Source: Patiria pectinifera
Taxonomy: Eukaryota > Echinodermata > Asteroidea > Valvatida > Asterinidae
Direction: 5' to 3'
DNA length: 64,000 bases
Assembly (NCBI GenBank): GCA_029964075.1
Contig: CM057140.1
Span: forward strand, 10,868,643-10,932,642
The first letter of the stretch is position 1. Each line of letters opens with the position of its first letter. The position numbers were made by a program, and so were the translations under genes. Of the stretch, positions 22,801-33,800 are shown piece by piece. The notes below the pieces were generated by a model, which saw nothing but the letters and a program-made list of their open reading frames with translations, was not told where the DNA came from and did no database searches.

Positions 22801-25800
22801 GTTGGGGGTAAAAAAAAGTTAGGGGTTAAATGTAAAATCCTACAAACCAAGTTCAGTCGGTGCCTCTGTATTAGAACGACAGCGAGAGTTGGATTTTTTA
22901 ATGATCGGCTTGATTGTGTTCTCCCCCAAAAAGCCAGTGTGTGGAATACGAGGTTGTATCAAAGTGAATATTATGGTCAAGGTGTTTGATATTAAATGTA
23001 AAATACTTGAACCCACTTGAGTTGAAGACCACAGACTACACGTATTGCCAAAACTACCCCTATTTAAACCATACAGTTGAGCCTACCCTATGATAGATGA
23101 ATTCAGATTCAGCAGCTTCAACTTCTTCAACGATCAAGAGTTAACGCAGTTGAGAGTGGTGTGGTGTAATGGGGCCTATGGTGCCTCTGCCTGTGAGCTC
23201 TACCAAAAAAATATCTACCAAAGTCTAGGTTCTTGTTTATAATGTAAAGTATTTGGAAAAGTGTCAAAAGTTATTATGTGATTAACTTTGAATCATAAAA
23301 AAATCAATAATATAATAATAGAGATATCAAGAAAGAAACCGACCGACTTCATGCTCTCATCTCATTTGTTTTTTCACACCAGCTCATGGCTCACTGGCCC
23401 TGGGGAAGTGGGGTGGGGGGCAAGTGTTTTGTTTATAATTACTTTACTTTACTGATAACAGAAGATAAGAGTCACAATCGGTGGGTACAGTTTAGGGTTT
23501 TTTTGGCAAATGGGTTTCACGTAATGATTCATGAATCTTCTATAGTTTGCCTATGACAATTCTCGGTCGCAGATTTTCATTTCATCAGCGATTTCGCGAT
23601 CTCTCTTCTCTCTTATCGAGAGTTGCCGTGAACAGGTGAACAGGTGGTACTGTGCTCTCTGCCTGTGAGCTTACTGACAAAAATAAAGTCCAAAGTTCTA
23701 CTAGGTCTTGTTTATAATGTTGGAAAGTGTCAAAAGTTATTATGTGAGCAACTTTGAATCATAAAAATCGATCAATCAAATATATAAGATATCAAATAGA
23801 TAGAAACAGTCCCGATCAGCCATGCCTCTTCAGGTTGTTTTATTGACACCACCAGCTCATCAGGTCATCACCTGCCCTTGGGGGTGGTGGGTGCCAGGTT
23901 TATTATTTAGTCTTTTACTGACTACTGATAACAGCTCATAAGACAATCGAAAGGGTACAGTTAGTTTAGGGGTTTTGGCAAATGGGAGTTTCACGTAATG
24001 AGGCCCACTATGCCAACATTAAAGTAACTGCTCATGATCAGTGATGGTTACTCTGAACAATAGCTCTCACAATGCTGCCGCCATTACTGGGGGCCTCTGT
24101 TTATACAATGATCCCTAGTGTAGCTGATTTTGAAGTATTTTTATGCTCTCTTGAAACATCTTTCTAACCACACAACCTTTGTTTTATGTAACACTGAACA
24201 GGACAAATAAACCATAAAATCGGTGACTAGTAGGATCATTTTGTTTGGCCTGTTACCTTTGATCCCCATCTCAGCTGCACTCTGTTTCATGGTTGGTTCA
24301 TCCTTCAAGATAATGGATCGCCAGAATCTGCCCAATGCTAGTCGTACCCTGTGGGAAGGCAAACACACATGTCACCTTTTGTTAAATGGAGGGGAAAAAA
24401 CCTTGAGAAATATATTTAAGGGAGCCCACAAATTCAGGAAGGGACTGAAAACCCAGTCCACATGGGGGCCTCGGTGGGAGGTGGGGTCGTAGAGTTGGCA
24501 GATGAGGTGGGTACATGTATATCAATCTGACTCCATAGAATCGAGAAGGTACTGAAAAGCTGATCCGAGTGTTCGGCTGGCTGGGATTCCAACCCGGGTA
24601 ACAGTGGTGGCAGGTGAGGAAAGTATCACTGTGCCGACCTCTTCAAGTTTGCTTGGTACAAACTATTCATGCTTAAGATCATTAAAACTAACTCCCTAGG
24701 GATCCTCTTAAATCCTCCAAATTCCACTACTGTGCAGGAACCAAAGGTATATTCTTTGACATTTTTGAATTTGTACAAATTCTGATGCTTACTTTGCTGG
24801 CAACTCTTCGTACAATCCATGGTCCAAAAGCACAAGCTCAGCTTTACCATCTTTGGCCTTCCGCACAAAAACTGTGAAAAAAAGTATGTTCTCTGTTAAT
24901 CAAACAGGCTGAGCAGGCTCCAAAATTGACCTTTAATGCACCATTAATATGCTAGAAATATGAATGAAGTATCGTCTATTCGGAATAGCATAACTTAACT
25001 TTCTTAGACATCATTGTATCTGAACTTTTCAGAATATTGGGTTTGATATATGATTTACATTTCTAAAAGTAATCTTACTGTTTCCAGGATGGGGATCTGC
25101 GTGCACAAATCCAGAGCGGAAGATCTGCTCACCAAATGCCTCAATCAATTTAGCATCAACCTAATGAGTGAGGAAAGAAAAAATAGGTAAAAAAACTGTC
25201 TCTATGAAATTTGAAAATATATGTATAGACAAATTACTGGCTACATCCGGCAGTAACACACGTCAATGGGATGAGGATTTAGCAGCTTCCATACACGTAG
25301 GTGCATGTATTTCTAAAACTTTTGGCCAATTGAAACCTTAAATCATTAAAACACATGTTTGAATGCCTGAATAGGTATCCCTCCAGGCAACTTTTATGGC
25401 ATAACCCATTAGTAACTGTACCTAAACACTATACTGCATTGTGTTTAATCACTGAGGAATCAATAAAAGCATAGAGTAGTCAGGCAGTTTCTGGCGCTAA
25501 AGGGAGTACATGTAATAGGCACCAAAGGGAGTAATAGGCAGGGCGGTTTTGGGCCCTACAGTGACTAAAGGGTTAACTGCAAACTCTCTACCGACTGCAC
25601 TAGGTCTCCTCCAAAAATATCGTGTGTGTGATATTAGTTTATTTTGGATATCAAATGTTGGATGAATTTTTTCTAAAGGGAAAAAACTAAAGGGAGTAAT
25701 AGGCAGGGCGGTTTTGGGCCCTACAGTGGCTAAAGGGTTAACTGCAAACTCTCTACCGACTGCACTAGGTCTCCTCCAAAAATATCGTGTGTGTGATATT

Positions 25801-28800
25801 AGTTTATTTGGGATATCAAATGTTGGATGATTTTTTTTCTTTGCTGTTTTAGCATTGTCCTCATCTTGCACTTCTGTGTTCCTGGTTCTAATCCCGCCTG
25901 GTCCAATATGTGGATCCGCTTGTCAGATCCTATTTTTATGGTTTTCTTTAGATTTAAGTCTTTTTTTTTTAAACTGTTCTTTCAAATAACCATTTCTTCC
26001 CATTCTATGGGGGGCTGGTCTGAAACAGGTGTAAGACTAATTGTTTTCTGTACTCACATCTGCAGGAGCGATTCCCATCTCCTCAATCTGCTCCACATTG
26101 GTCACTTTGCAGCCGTGGATATACTCCATTGTTAAAACTCGCTAGAGAATTGCCAGACAAGGTATAAAAGGTAAAGAACCAATTTATTAATTTCTTTATT
26201 TCTGATCTTTAACCCTAACTCCCCAGCCTAATCTACTAGGAACCATACCCATTCTGGTAAATTCCAACACCCACATGGGAAATTGTACACGCACACTGTT
26301 GGACTTAGTTTCTAGAGGTATGCCAACCCCAGTGTAAAAGGCCATCAGTTAAGGGGTACTGTACCTATCCCAACAGATTCAAACAAAACCTGCTGTTGAA
26401 CTTTGATGGGTTGAGTTTGGTTAGGGTAAGCCCGTTCACATTATAATGTGGAAACCGATCCCACGGGGCCCTGAGCATAACATTACAAGGAAGATAACAA
26501 ATAAAGCAAAAATTTGCAATTAGTCAATTAAAAGTATGTATGTTAGCACATATGCTAACAAAAAAATTGAACAAATTTCTTAAAATTTGTTCCATAAAGG
26601 AAGATTATTGTAGTAACGCGACAGAAGCACTTCAACTGACCAAATCAAGATTCGGGTGGGACAGATAGTTTTCTGTATTTTTTTTTATGCCTTCATGTAT
26701 ACATACCTTGCTTGTTAAATTCCAGTGTACTTTAGGTACGTAGATGTATTTCAGATGTTGTAGATTTTCAGCACACCTCTCCGAGTTGCGTCCCTCATTT
26801 TCAAAATCCAACTCCTTAGCGAGTGGCTCCTCCATATCCTGTGGTCAAAACGAAGAAAGCTGGTTTATAATACAGAATGTTATTTTAAAAAGGTATAGAA
26901 ACTGCCCACTGTAGCTAAAGCATACAAGCAACAGTGCTAATATGCCAACTTTTATCACACTAGTAAAAAAATAAATCACAGCCTGCATTGTTTACAAAAC
27001 TCTAGGTATTAAACAAGAAGTATTTCTGTGCAACAGAGGTTGTGAATGTAAACCACTTTAAGTCAAGACAAGTCTGCTTACTTTTATTTAGGGGGATACT
27101 GACTATGAAGTATGCTTTCTCATATCAAGAGTTGTAAAGATCCTTTGGGAAAACAGCAATCCTCGAGGTGCCTGCCTCAGTTCCATAGGAAATGTTTGAG
27201 AAAACCCCTTGATGAAAATTATTATTTATAGAATTATAATGACAAAACAAAGATGTCTATTTTATTCAAAGGGGGTATAAGGAATAATTACATGCATATC
27301 ACAGGCCCATTCCCTTACCTGAGACTGGGAGTTTGTCAAAACCCCCAAGTGGAACTTTTTGCATATATATACACGCAACATTGTGAACACATAGTGTGTA
27401 CCATGAAGTGCTTAACAGGGTCTTGCAAGTTGCATGCTTATTACATACCGAATGATGTGTGGTTCACATACGATGAACATCACACTGGGAGTTTTGTACA
27501 TTTTACTGCTGAATTTCAAATTAGGCCTAAATTATATTTCTTCATTTCTAAATTTCACTTTACATCATTGTGTACATCACAAGGCTATTGGTGAGACCGT
27601 TATGAGTATCTATATCTAAAAAAGTTGTAACAAGTGAAACTCATCATCGAGTTGGGGTAAGGGTTATAGCCCCCCTTCCCCCCCCCCCCCAGCGTTTAGG
27701 CCTGTATCATTTGTTGATAGTCATTTTAATTGCAGTTTTCATTTTAGAAGCATGTGGAACATCCCAGTACTCACACTTAGAATTTCATTGTAGTTGATTG
27801 AACCTGGGTGCATCCAGTGAATTAACGTCAGCATTATCTGCAATGTCCTGAAGTCCCCGTGGTACTGGTCTCGCAGGTTGATGTACTGGACCTGAAAAAA
27901 AAACCCCAGAAATGTTTGTGTAGGTTTTCCATCTGGTGACACCTAATACAAATTGTCTCTGTCAAAGTTCCCGTGGATTTGTTCACAGTATTTTAATGTA
28001 ATGTGTCCAGTTTTACTTGCACTCTACTATTATCTATTTCATTATAAGTGTCGGTGAAGGGCAAAACCTAATATGAATTAATTCAGCCGATGCAAAATTC
28101 CATCTTATAATAGTTTATGCAGTACCCGCTGCTATGTACATCGGATTCGAACCAGCCAACCGATCCCGTTAGCTTGGTGTTTGAGTGGTAAGACATCTGC
28201 ACTAGAAAACAGGAGGTCGTGGGTTCAAGTTCCACCCGAGTGATTTTTTCCAACTTTCACTCGGGAGGTAACACACTGAGTGTAAGTCGGTGAAGGGCAA
28301 CACCTAATTTGATTCATAATATTTGTTAATCCAGCAGGCATTTACTCTGGAATCCAGTCCAGCCAGTGAACGACAGCACATTTCAATGACCATCAACAAA
28401 ACTGGAGACTTATAGTTCCTGGGCCACGCAGTACCGAATCCTTCAAAATCAGGATAAACCAGGTGAGAGCTGTTGGGAGGGTGTGGGAGGCAAACTCACC
28501 TTGACAGCCACTTCTTGATCATCATGGGTGACTGCCCGGTGAACCTGTGCCAGACTTGCAGCGGCAATGGGTTTCGAGTCAAACTCCTTGAACATCTCAT
28601 CTGGCTTGCACTTGAAATCCTCTTGAAATAACTGGTCTAACTATAAAACAAATCACGAGAATCTTAAGTAAGATTTGAGGCTATGCATGGTGGAGATACT
28701 AAATAATGAAAGGTTTGCGGAAACACCATGTGCGAATAATTTCTCAACTAATAGAGTGGTTCTAAAAAGAACCAGAGGTATAAAATCGACGTTCCGGTCA

Positions 28801-30466
28801 GTATGCTCTGACCGTCTTCAGGAGAGTGACCATCTTCACGAGAATCTTGTGCTTAAACTCACAAGAGAGGCATCATCAGGCTGCACGTTTTGTGCTTGCG
28901 GCTGGGCTCTTCCTTCCTCAATTGTACAGAATTCTCAATAACCTCATAATGGATTTTTGCTGGATCTTCAAATTTGCAATAGGTGTAGCATAAAAAAACT
29001 TACAACTCTGATTTGCAGATGTAAATTTCTAAACCTACTGCAAGCAACATATTACAGTGACTACTACTACCAAATCTATCCATTACCTCTTTGTAATCCC
29101 GGGACAGCGCCTTGTCGTGCAGCACCGACAACTTCAGCAAGATCTCCTTGGGAAGCACATAGTTTGCCGTGACGAGCACTTGCCCCAGCTTGATGTACAA
29201 GCCTCCGTTTTTAAGACACCCATTGAGAATCATGTCTCCCGTTCGCTCGTTGCAGGCCCGGAAAGCCTTTTTGTACTCCTCAGATCCTTCGTCCAGGTTC
29301 CAAAGGCTCCATTTGTAGTCCAGTGAGATGTAGGTGCCAATGTAGAGTGTCCTTTATTGAAACACAAAAAAACAGAGAGTTGGAAATATTGAGTGAAAAA
29401 AAGCGCATCACTACAGCCGGAGCTATAGGAAGCTTCAGCTTGACACTATGTGAAACACTTAAGGGACCCAACAATTCAGGCAACTGCGGTGTACCTGGCT
29501 GATCGAGTCCGTCGAAGTCAACCAAATACATGGGATTTTTGTCACAATTTACTTAATTAGATTTCACAACTTGTGTACCGTTTACAATAACCTTAGATGT
29601 AAACATGCTCACTTGATCAGGTACAGGTGAAATCTGCAGCACAAGTCACTACTCTAACACCCCCGTTTAGGTCACATGTGCTTAAAACTCATTCCTGACT
29701 GTTGAGATTTCTGAGTTTACTGATCTGGTTGCAAATTGAAAAAATTTAATGAAATGTTCTAGTGTCAGGGAGCCAGCCCAGGGAGCTTGCGTGCCCCGCC
29801 CACCCCCAGGCCCAATACTTGCAATGACTTTTCAAGAAAATTACAAACCTGAAAAACCGAACAAAACCTTGACCAGTCACGTAGACTTTTCTCCTGCTAG
29901 TGCTGTCCAGCATAGCATAGGTCCCTAAACCAGCGACGGGCACAAGAAGAATGAGTCCAGCCAATGTCCGTCGTACGTACCGCCATCTGGATGGGTGGAC
30001 TTTGGCACCAGCAGGGCCAGAGGTAGGGCCAGTGCTGTGACACTGAGCACTGACATCCTGTTAAAAAAAATTAAAAATCAGACGCCACTAATTAAATAAA
30101 GATAATGGGAAAAGAGGGAGTTTGGAAGGGCGGATTAAACATTTTAAAGTAATACACAAATGTATGTGTGATGTGTGTTTGAAATAAAATTGTTGCTTTT
30201 TCCTCCTGCACTGTAATTTTATCAATGGTAATTTAATTATAAGATGGAATGGCAATTTAAGTTAACATTTTAAATCATGCAAGAAATCAATTAATCAATC
30301 AATGCACGGGTCAATTCAATCACATTAATACACCTACCTTTACCAAACTAAATCTTGTCCTAGTAAATGTAGTACCAACAGCTTTCCCAAATTTACAACA
30401 CAACCTTTGAGAGGAAATTGCAGGGCGCCTCTTTTGGAAAATGTTGAGACCTACACGCAAAGCCAT
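19742..30466 (-). CDS. ADCK5: ADCK5, UbiB/aarF-domain atypical kinase (14 exons, complete)
   Basis: Minus-strand exons: 30466-30338, 30057-29849, 29351-29087, 28640-28500, 27891-27775, 26838-26707, 26141-26058, 25160-25079, 24871-24793, 24348-24257, 22762-22552, 22285-22211, 20838-20743, 19868-19742. All phases join, giving 612 residues (human ADCK5 is about 580). Visible UbiB features: KLGQ at 167-170, alanine-rich loop AAAS at 227-230, VAVK lysine at 248, [10 protein letters not shown] at 296-305, catalytic HADPHPGN at 379-386, and DHG in place of DFG at 403-405. The N terminus is rich in Arg/Lys and poor in acidic residues, fitting mitochondrial import. A single hydrophobic segment lies at about 74-92. 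Segments such as [11 protein letters not shown] and [15 protein letters not shown] mark ADCK5 rather than ADCK1/2. Start: ATG at 30466 is in good context (ATGG); ATG at 30475 is in frame and would add three residues. The precise biochemical role of ADCK5 is not established. Confidence 0.93.
19921..20001. repeat. Dispersed repeat copy (pair with 28671-28751)
   Basis: TGCATGGTGGAGATACTAA, GAAAGGTTTGCGG and CACCATGTGCGAATAATTTC occur in the same order at 28671-28751. Both copies lie in ADCK5 introns in the same orientation. The second copy continues into a GACGTTCCGGTCAGTATGC segment. Confidence 0.8.
20421..20474. repeat. Perfect 19-bp inverted repeat (hairpin)
   Basis: TTTTGACCATCTCACAGAA at 20421-20439 is exactly mirrored at 20456-20474, with a C-rich 16-nt loop. 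It lies in ADCK5 intron 13, so it could fold in the pre-mRNA. Confidence 0.9.
20743..20838 (-). CDS. ADCK5: ADCK5 exon 13
   Basis: [20 protein letters not shown] and onward, ending with donor GTAGGT. Similarity is weak this far C-terminal; the call rests on phase, splice sites and position. Confidence 0.7.
20893..21085. repeat. Two-copy tandem duplication, about 107-bp period
   Basis: ACCATCCAGC, AAGATACATCTC, GGTGCCAAA and TTCAAAAACAGT recur in order at about 20909 and 21016. It lies in ADCK5 intron 12. Confidence 0.8.
21538..21720. mobile_element. piggyBac-like MITE, TTAA target sites
   Basis: 183 bp bounded by TTAA at 21538-21541 and 21717-21720. The left end CCCCTTGACACTGG is mirrored by the right end CCAGCGTTAAGGGG. 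TTAA duplication plus CCC-starting inverted ends is the piggyBac pattern. No coding capacity. It lies in ADCK5 intron 12. Confidence 0.75.
22211..22285 (-). CDS. ADCK5: ADCK5 exon 12
   Basis: [20 protein letters not shown], matching the NINTVRAIN region of the family. Phase 2 to 2, donor GTAAGT. Confidence 0.92.
22552..22762 (-). CDS. ADCK5: ADCK5 exon 11
   Basis: [20 protein letters not shown], then a helix-rich segment ending [12 protein letters not shown]. It matches the YLLFAEMLMQRP region of human ADCK5. Phase 1 to 2. Confidence 0.92.
23180..24000. repeat. Diverged direct duplication within ADCK5 intron 10
   Basis: Copies at about 23180-23526 and 23650-24000 share CTCTGCCTGTGAGC, AAGTGTCAAAAGTTATTATG, ACTTTGAATCATAAAAA, GGCAAATGGG and TTTCACGTAATG in order. 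They differ by many small indels, suggesting an old duplication. Confidence 0.85.
24257..24348 (-). CDS. ADCK5: ADCK5 exon 10
   Basis: [20 protein letters not shown] and onward, matching the LW-RAIILRDD region of the family. Phase 2 to 1. Confidence 0.9.
24793..24871 (-). CDS. ADCK5: ADCK5 exon 9: DHG metal-binding motif
   Basis: [25 protein letters not shown] is the UbiB counterpart of DFG. Phase 1 to 2. Confidence 0.95.
25079..25160 (-). CDS. ADCK5: ADCK5 exon 8: catalytic loop
   Basis: Contains [16 protein letters not shown], the UbiB catalytic loop with Asp and Asn present. Phase 0 to 1, donor GTAAGA. Confidence 0.95.
25524..25842. repeat. Two-copy tandem duplication, 165-bp period
   Basis: AAAGGGAGTAATAGGCAGGG begins copies at 25524 and 25689, and both carry ACTAGGTCTCCTCCAAAAAT. 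The copies are almost identical, so the event looks recent. It lies in ADCK5 intron 7. Confidence 0.93.
26058..26141 (-). CDS. ADCK5: ADCK5 exon 7
   Basis: [20 protein letters not shown], 28 codons, phase 0 to 0, donor GTGAGT. Confidence 0.92.
26213..26437. mobile_element. Degraded TAACCCTAAC-ended foldback
   Basis: TTTAACCCTAACTCC near 26213 is mirrored by GGTTAGGGTAA near 26437. The ends resemble those of the element at 7994-8341. It lies in ADCK5 intron 6. Confidence 0.4.
26707..26838 (-). CDS. ADCK5: ADCK5 exon 6: [10 protein letters not shown] motif
   Basis: Forty-four codons, phase 0 to 0, donor [26 protein letters not shown] followed by [12 protein letters not shown]; strongly ADCK5-like. 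Confidence 0.95.
27775..27891 (-). CDS. ADCK5: ADCK5 exon 5
   Basis: Begins [20 protein letters not shown] and passes WMHPG. The donor GTGAGT at 27774 extends the exon through [10 protein letters not shown] and keeps frame with exon 6. A nearer GT after CCCAG would break the frame, so the longer exon was chosen. Confidence 0.85.
28168..28330 (+). repeat. tRNA-like SINE
   Basis: It has an A-box-like GCTTGGTGTTTGAGTGGTAAG, the ACATCTGCACTAGAAAACAG arm and the B-box-like GGTTCAAGTTCC. A non-tRNA tail follows containing GTCGGTGAAGGGCAACACCT, and part of that tail also occurs alone at 28045-28070. It lies in ADCK5 intron 4, antisense to the gene. Confidence 0.6.
28500..28640 (-). CDS. ADCK5: ADCK5 exon 4: alanine-rich loop and catalytic lysine
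   Basis: Forty-seven codons, phase 0 to 0. [14 protein letters not shown] replaces the glycine-rich loop of ordinary kinases, and EVAVK supplies the conserved lysine. Confidence 0.93.
29087..29351 (-). CDS. ADCK5: ADCK5 exon 3: KxGQ motif
   Basis: Phase 2 to 0. It contains [15 protein letters not shown] and [12 protein letters not shown], the KxGQ motif that defines UbiB kinases, then [20 protein letters not shown]. Confidence 0.93.
29849..30057 (-). CDS. ADCK5: ADCK5 exon 2: hydrophobic segment
   Basis: Phase 0 to 2. It contains [20 protein letters not shown] (hydrophobic, residues 74-92) followed by the basic [17 protein letters not shown], matching the membrane-plus-basic layout of other ADCK5 proteins. 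Confidence 0.88.
30338..30466 (-). CDS. ADCK5: ADCK5 exon 1: mitochondrial targeting-like N terminus
   Basis: [20 protein letters not shown] and onward: about ten basic and no acidic residues in the first 43, with donor GTAGGT. Exon 1 is the least conserved part of the family, so its assignment rests on frame, phase and composition. Confidence 0.7.
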
Positions 30467-30572
30467 GAAAGTCATGATGAAAACTGGTCCAGTCCTAGGG
30501 ATCAAGAGTGCACAAACATGACAAACGGTGACAAATTTAAAATAATTAAGTTTTAGTACACCTTACACGATT

Positions 30573-30865
30573 CCTTGAAAAATGGAAAGAATATTGCAAC
30601 CTGATGCCACTTTTTTCTTCATTTATCGGAAAGATTTCCATGTACATGTACGAAGTTCACTCAACACCCTGTGTACAAACCAGATCAGATTGCACTGAAA
30701 AATTCTAAGTGTTTTCTAAGAAAATGCTTGTATTTTTTCACTGCTCAAATTGACTTTGATGACATGAAATTGCTATGGGGCTTGTTAGTCAATACAGAGG
30801 AAAATTAGTGAACTTCGTATATGGAAATCTTTCCCCGCTTAAGTGGATAATATATTCTTTCCTGA
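30573..30865. repeat. Foldback element upstream of ADCK5
   Basis: GGAAAGATTTCCAT and TACGAAGTTCACT at 30628-30661 are mirrored at 30807-30834. The outer left part (ATTGCAACCTGATGCCACTT) matches 9405-9445. It starts about 100 bp upstream of the ADCK5 start codon, so it could overlap the promoter. Confidence 0.7.
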
Positions 30866-30869
30866 AAAA

Positions 30870-33800
30870 TTAAATTACACACGCCAAAAAATATAAGCAT
30901 GAAAATGCAGATTCTTCAACGAAGATGAATGGGTGATGCAACTTTTCAACAAAATACACACGGCGGCCGCGAGCGTCCAACCATGCCCGGTACGAATTGT
31001 ACGGCGTACACAAAAACGTTAGACTTTGCGGAATAAATCTTTGCTTTCAATCATGATTGAAGTTTCAAGCCAAGGATCAGCATGTGATTGCAAGGGTCTT
31101 CCAAGTTCTAACTACGTATTTAAGCAAATTTCTATTAACACGTTACAAACAATTATTACGATTAAACACAATATTTTATGAATTACACATTGACATCAGC
31201 TGAATCATAGCTTGCAAAGAGGGCATGTTTGCTTTTTTTTCGAACTAGCCCGCCCTCAAGTGACGGAATAAATAAACCCAAATCAACCGGGGGAGTGTAT
31301 TTTGCGCGTAAGAACACCTGCCTCGAAAGAGCGCGATAGGCACCGTTTTATCTGCATAAATTACAAAATGTATAACCTTTCATGGTGGGGGTATCAAAGC
31401 AAAATAACATTTCTCAAATTACTTATTCACGATAAGCAAATTACTCCCTGAATCATTCAGGTTTTAGTTTTACTGTATTTTTGCTCTGAGTCTTTTGGCT
31501 AGTAGCCTTTATTATGGTGTCTTTTGCTTTTCATGATCATAAGTCCTAAATAAAGTGCGTCTTTACAACTAAGAAATGTAGGCGCATAATTGTATGATTA
31601 CTGAGTTATTGTATATTTTTTAATCAGCCTAATCCCTATAGCGATCGCCATGTATGCTCGGTAAAAAAAGCAATGGCCTACATTCCTGTCCTTGTAACAA
31701 AGGAGGGGATCATAGGCCTATTCGGAAGAAAGCACGCGTGTCGCGCGCGCATTAGTTCCTCCCGCATAACTTGGCCTTAGATTCTTAATACTGTGGTTGT
31801 GCCAGGTCGTGAGTTGTCGGAACTCAGGGCCGTAGCCAGCCTGGTGGAAGGGGACGGTCGTTTTTACCACGAAATGGGCCTTTTCCCATGTCTTCAGAGC
31901 CTACGCATCAAAATACACAGCCTGGTGGAAGGGGAGGGTCAGCACTTTTCGTTTTTACCGTAAGGTGGACCTGTTCATCATGGAACTGATCGAGTTGATT
32001 ACGGAAATACACATTTGGGTATAACACTGTCAATCGCGAGGAAAAAGTGGACCTGCGACCGATTTTTTTCCGACCGACCCCCGATAGCTGCCAACGGGCC
32101 TGGAATTCACCTATTGACTTGAGAGAGGATGGACTAAGACGCCAGTTTAAACAATCATGACTGTAGGCCCACTCCCAAGTTTTACCTCTTCGCGTTTCGA
32201 GCTACCTCAGGAAAAACAGTGGGCTTCAGGAATCAGGAGGGTAGATATATATATCGGCACGAAAAGAAAATATGTTAGAATAAGGTTAGGGGCCTAGGCC
32301 TATGTACTTACCCGGGTTCAGATGATTATGTGGACAACGCGACTTTGGCTTGAACCTATAATAAGTGGCAGGGAAAAGATGTTGCATCCTGATATGACGC
32401 TACTTTCGAAACAGAAAAAGACATTTTTTTTGGTTTATCTTCAGAGAGTATATGTGAGTATATTAAAGTATCGATTATTAAAATGTGTCTCATTCAATAG
32501 GATACACATGTACTATGTTGACATAATTATGACCCTTTTTATTGCTTGCAAAATAGCGATTGGAAACATTTTCCGGAGAAAAATGAGAAAGTATCACGGG
32601 CAGGACATCTTTAAACCATCGGCTCGAGGTCAACCGAACTTTGTTTTATTTTCTCGGCAGATATACTAGTATCGCGATGAAGTAATAGACTTAGGCTGTG
32701 GGGCAACGGCACTGCCACACCGGATGGTCTTCAGGCAACTTGGAGGTAGCTAGGCCAGGGCGAATGTGGTGAGTCTAACCTTTCCTTGTTTTTCTTGTAA
32801 CAACAGTGCGTGGGAGAAATTCCAGAGTATTTTCTGTGCGCTATTTCCCTTTGACTGCTTTTGGCCAGTTATGACATTTATTTATGTGGGACGAGGCCTT
32901 TTTCGCTCGCCACGCGGTTTGGTTCACCGAATTTTATAAAACTTCACAGACAAGTAGATTATGATGTACCGTATCGAAAAAACTTTGTTCCCCGATTCAC
33001 ACCTTGTTTGGGAATGAAAAAGTTTGAGATAAAAACGTCGCAAATTCTACATGAGAAAAAAGAAAAGAAACAGCGCTCGACCTGTTTGAGAAATAGCGTT
33101 GAGAAATAACATCGACCGGTACGGTCTTTACAAAAAACTTTTGAATGCCGGTATACTCTTGGGGGCGCTCTATCCGCGTGAGGCGCCCCAAGTTATTTAA
33201 GTTTTCAAAGGCGCTTTTGACAGGACCAGCGGGCCGCGGTTCATACGTTTTGTTGCGTGTATCCACTTTTACAAAACATTACAATGTGGACCACATTTCC
33301 ATCTTTGTGCGTGTGGAATGTACAAATATCCAATTCATGTCAATTTGCAATGGCCATATGATTATTTTATGCCAATTGCAAGGAATGGTGGTGCAGCCCT
33401 GCTGATGCGACGGTCGGCTCGTTTACATCTTTTCCAGAAGCACGTGGCAGGCGCTCTCAAATTTCTTACCCGCCGCTTCGGTGTAAATACAACACCTTTG
33501 GCTGTATCCGCGTCGGAAGGAAATCATGAAGATGTCAGAAATGTTGAGAGACAAGATGGAGACGCAGGCTTCCGATCTTCAGTTTCCTCAAGCTTCACTT
33601 CACAACTCCGAAATTTCCAAAATCATGGTCTTCATGCAGTTGGGTAAATATCAACATTTTTTTTATGGCAATGCTCTCTGACGACCGGGGAAAAAAGTAC
33701 TAGTACTAAGCCTATAGATGCAACAACCGTCACTGCGCGCCCTTTCCTATGTGCTCTAGTGGGGCGGACTCTATATGCATTTTTGAGTACACTCTCTCCC

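Noticed and set aside
27252-27400. Microexon encoding the FGFSWVL segment of ADCK5
   Set aside because: I scanned intron 5 on the minus strand and found no matching segment with splice sites; the longer exon 5 already keeps the frame.
30475-30505. More upstream starts for ADCK5
   Set aside because: The frame is open further upstream, but 30505 is not an ATG. ATG 30475 is possible; 30466 has the better context.
32322-32669. 115-residue plus-strand ORF
   Set aside because: AT-rich, no domain, no splice context and no sign of conservation; probably chance.
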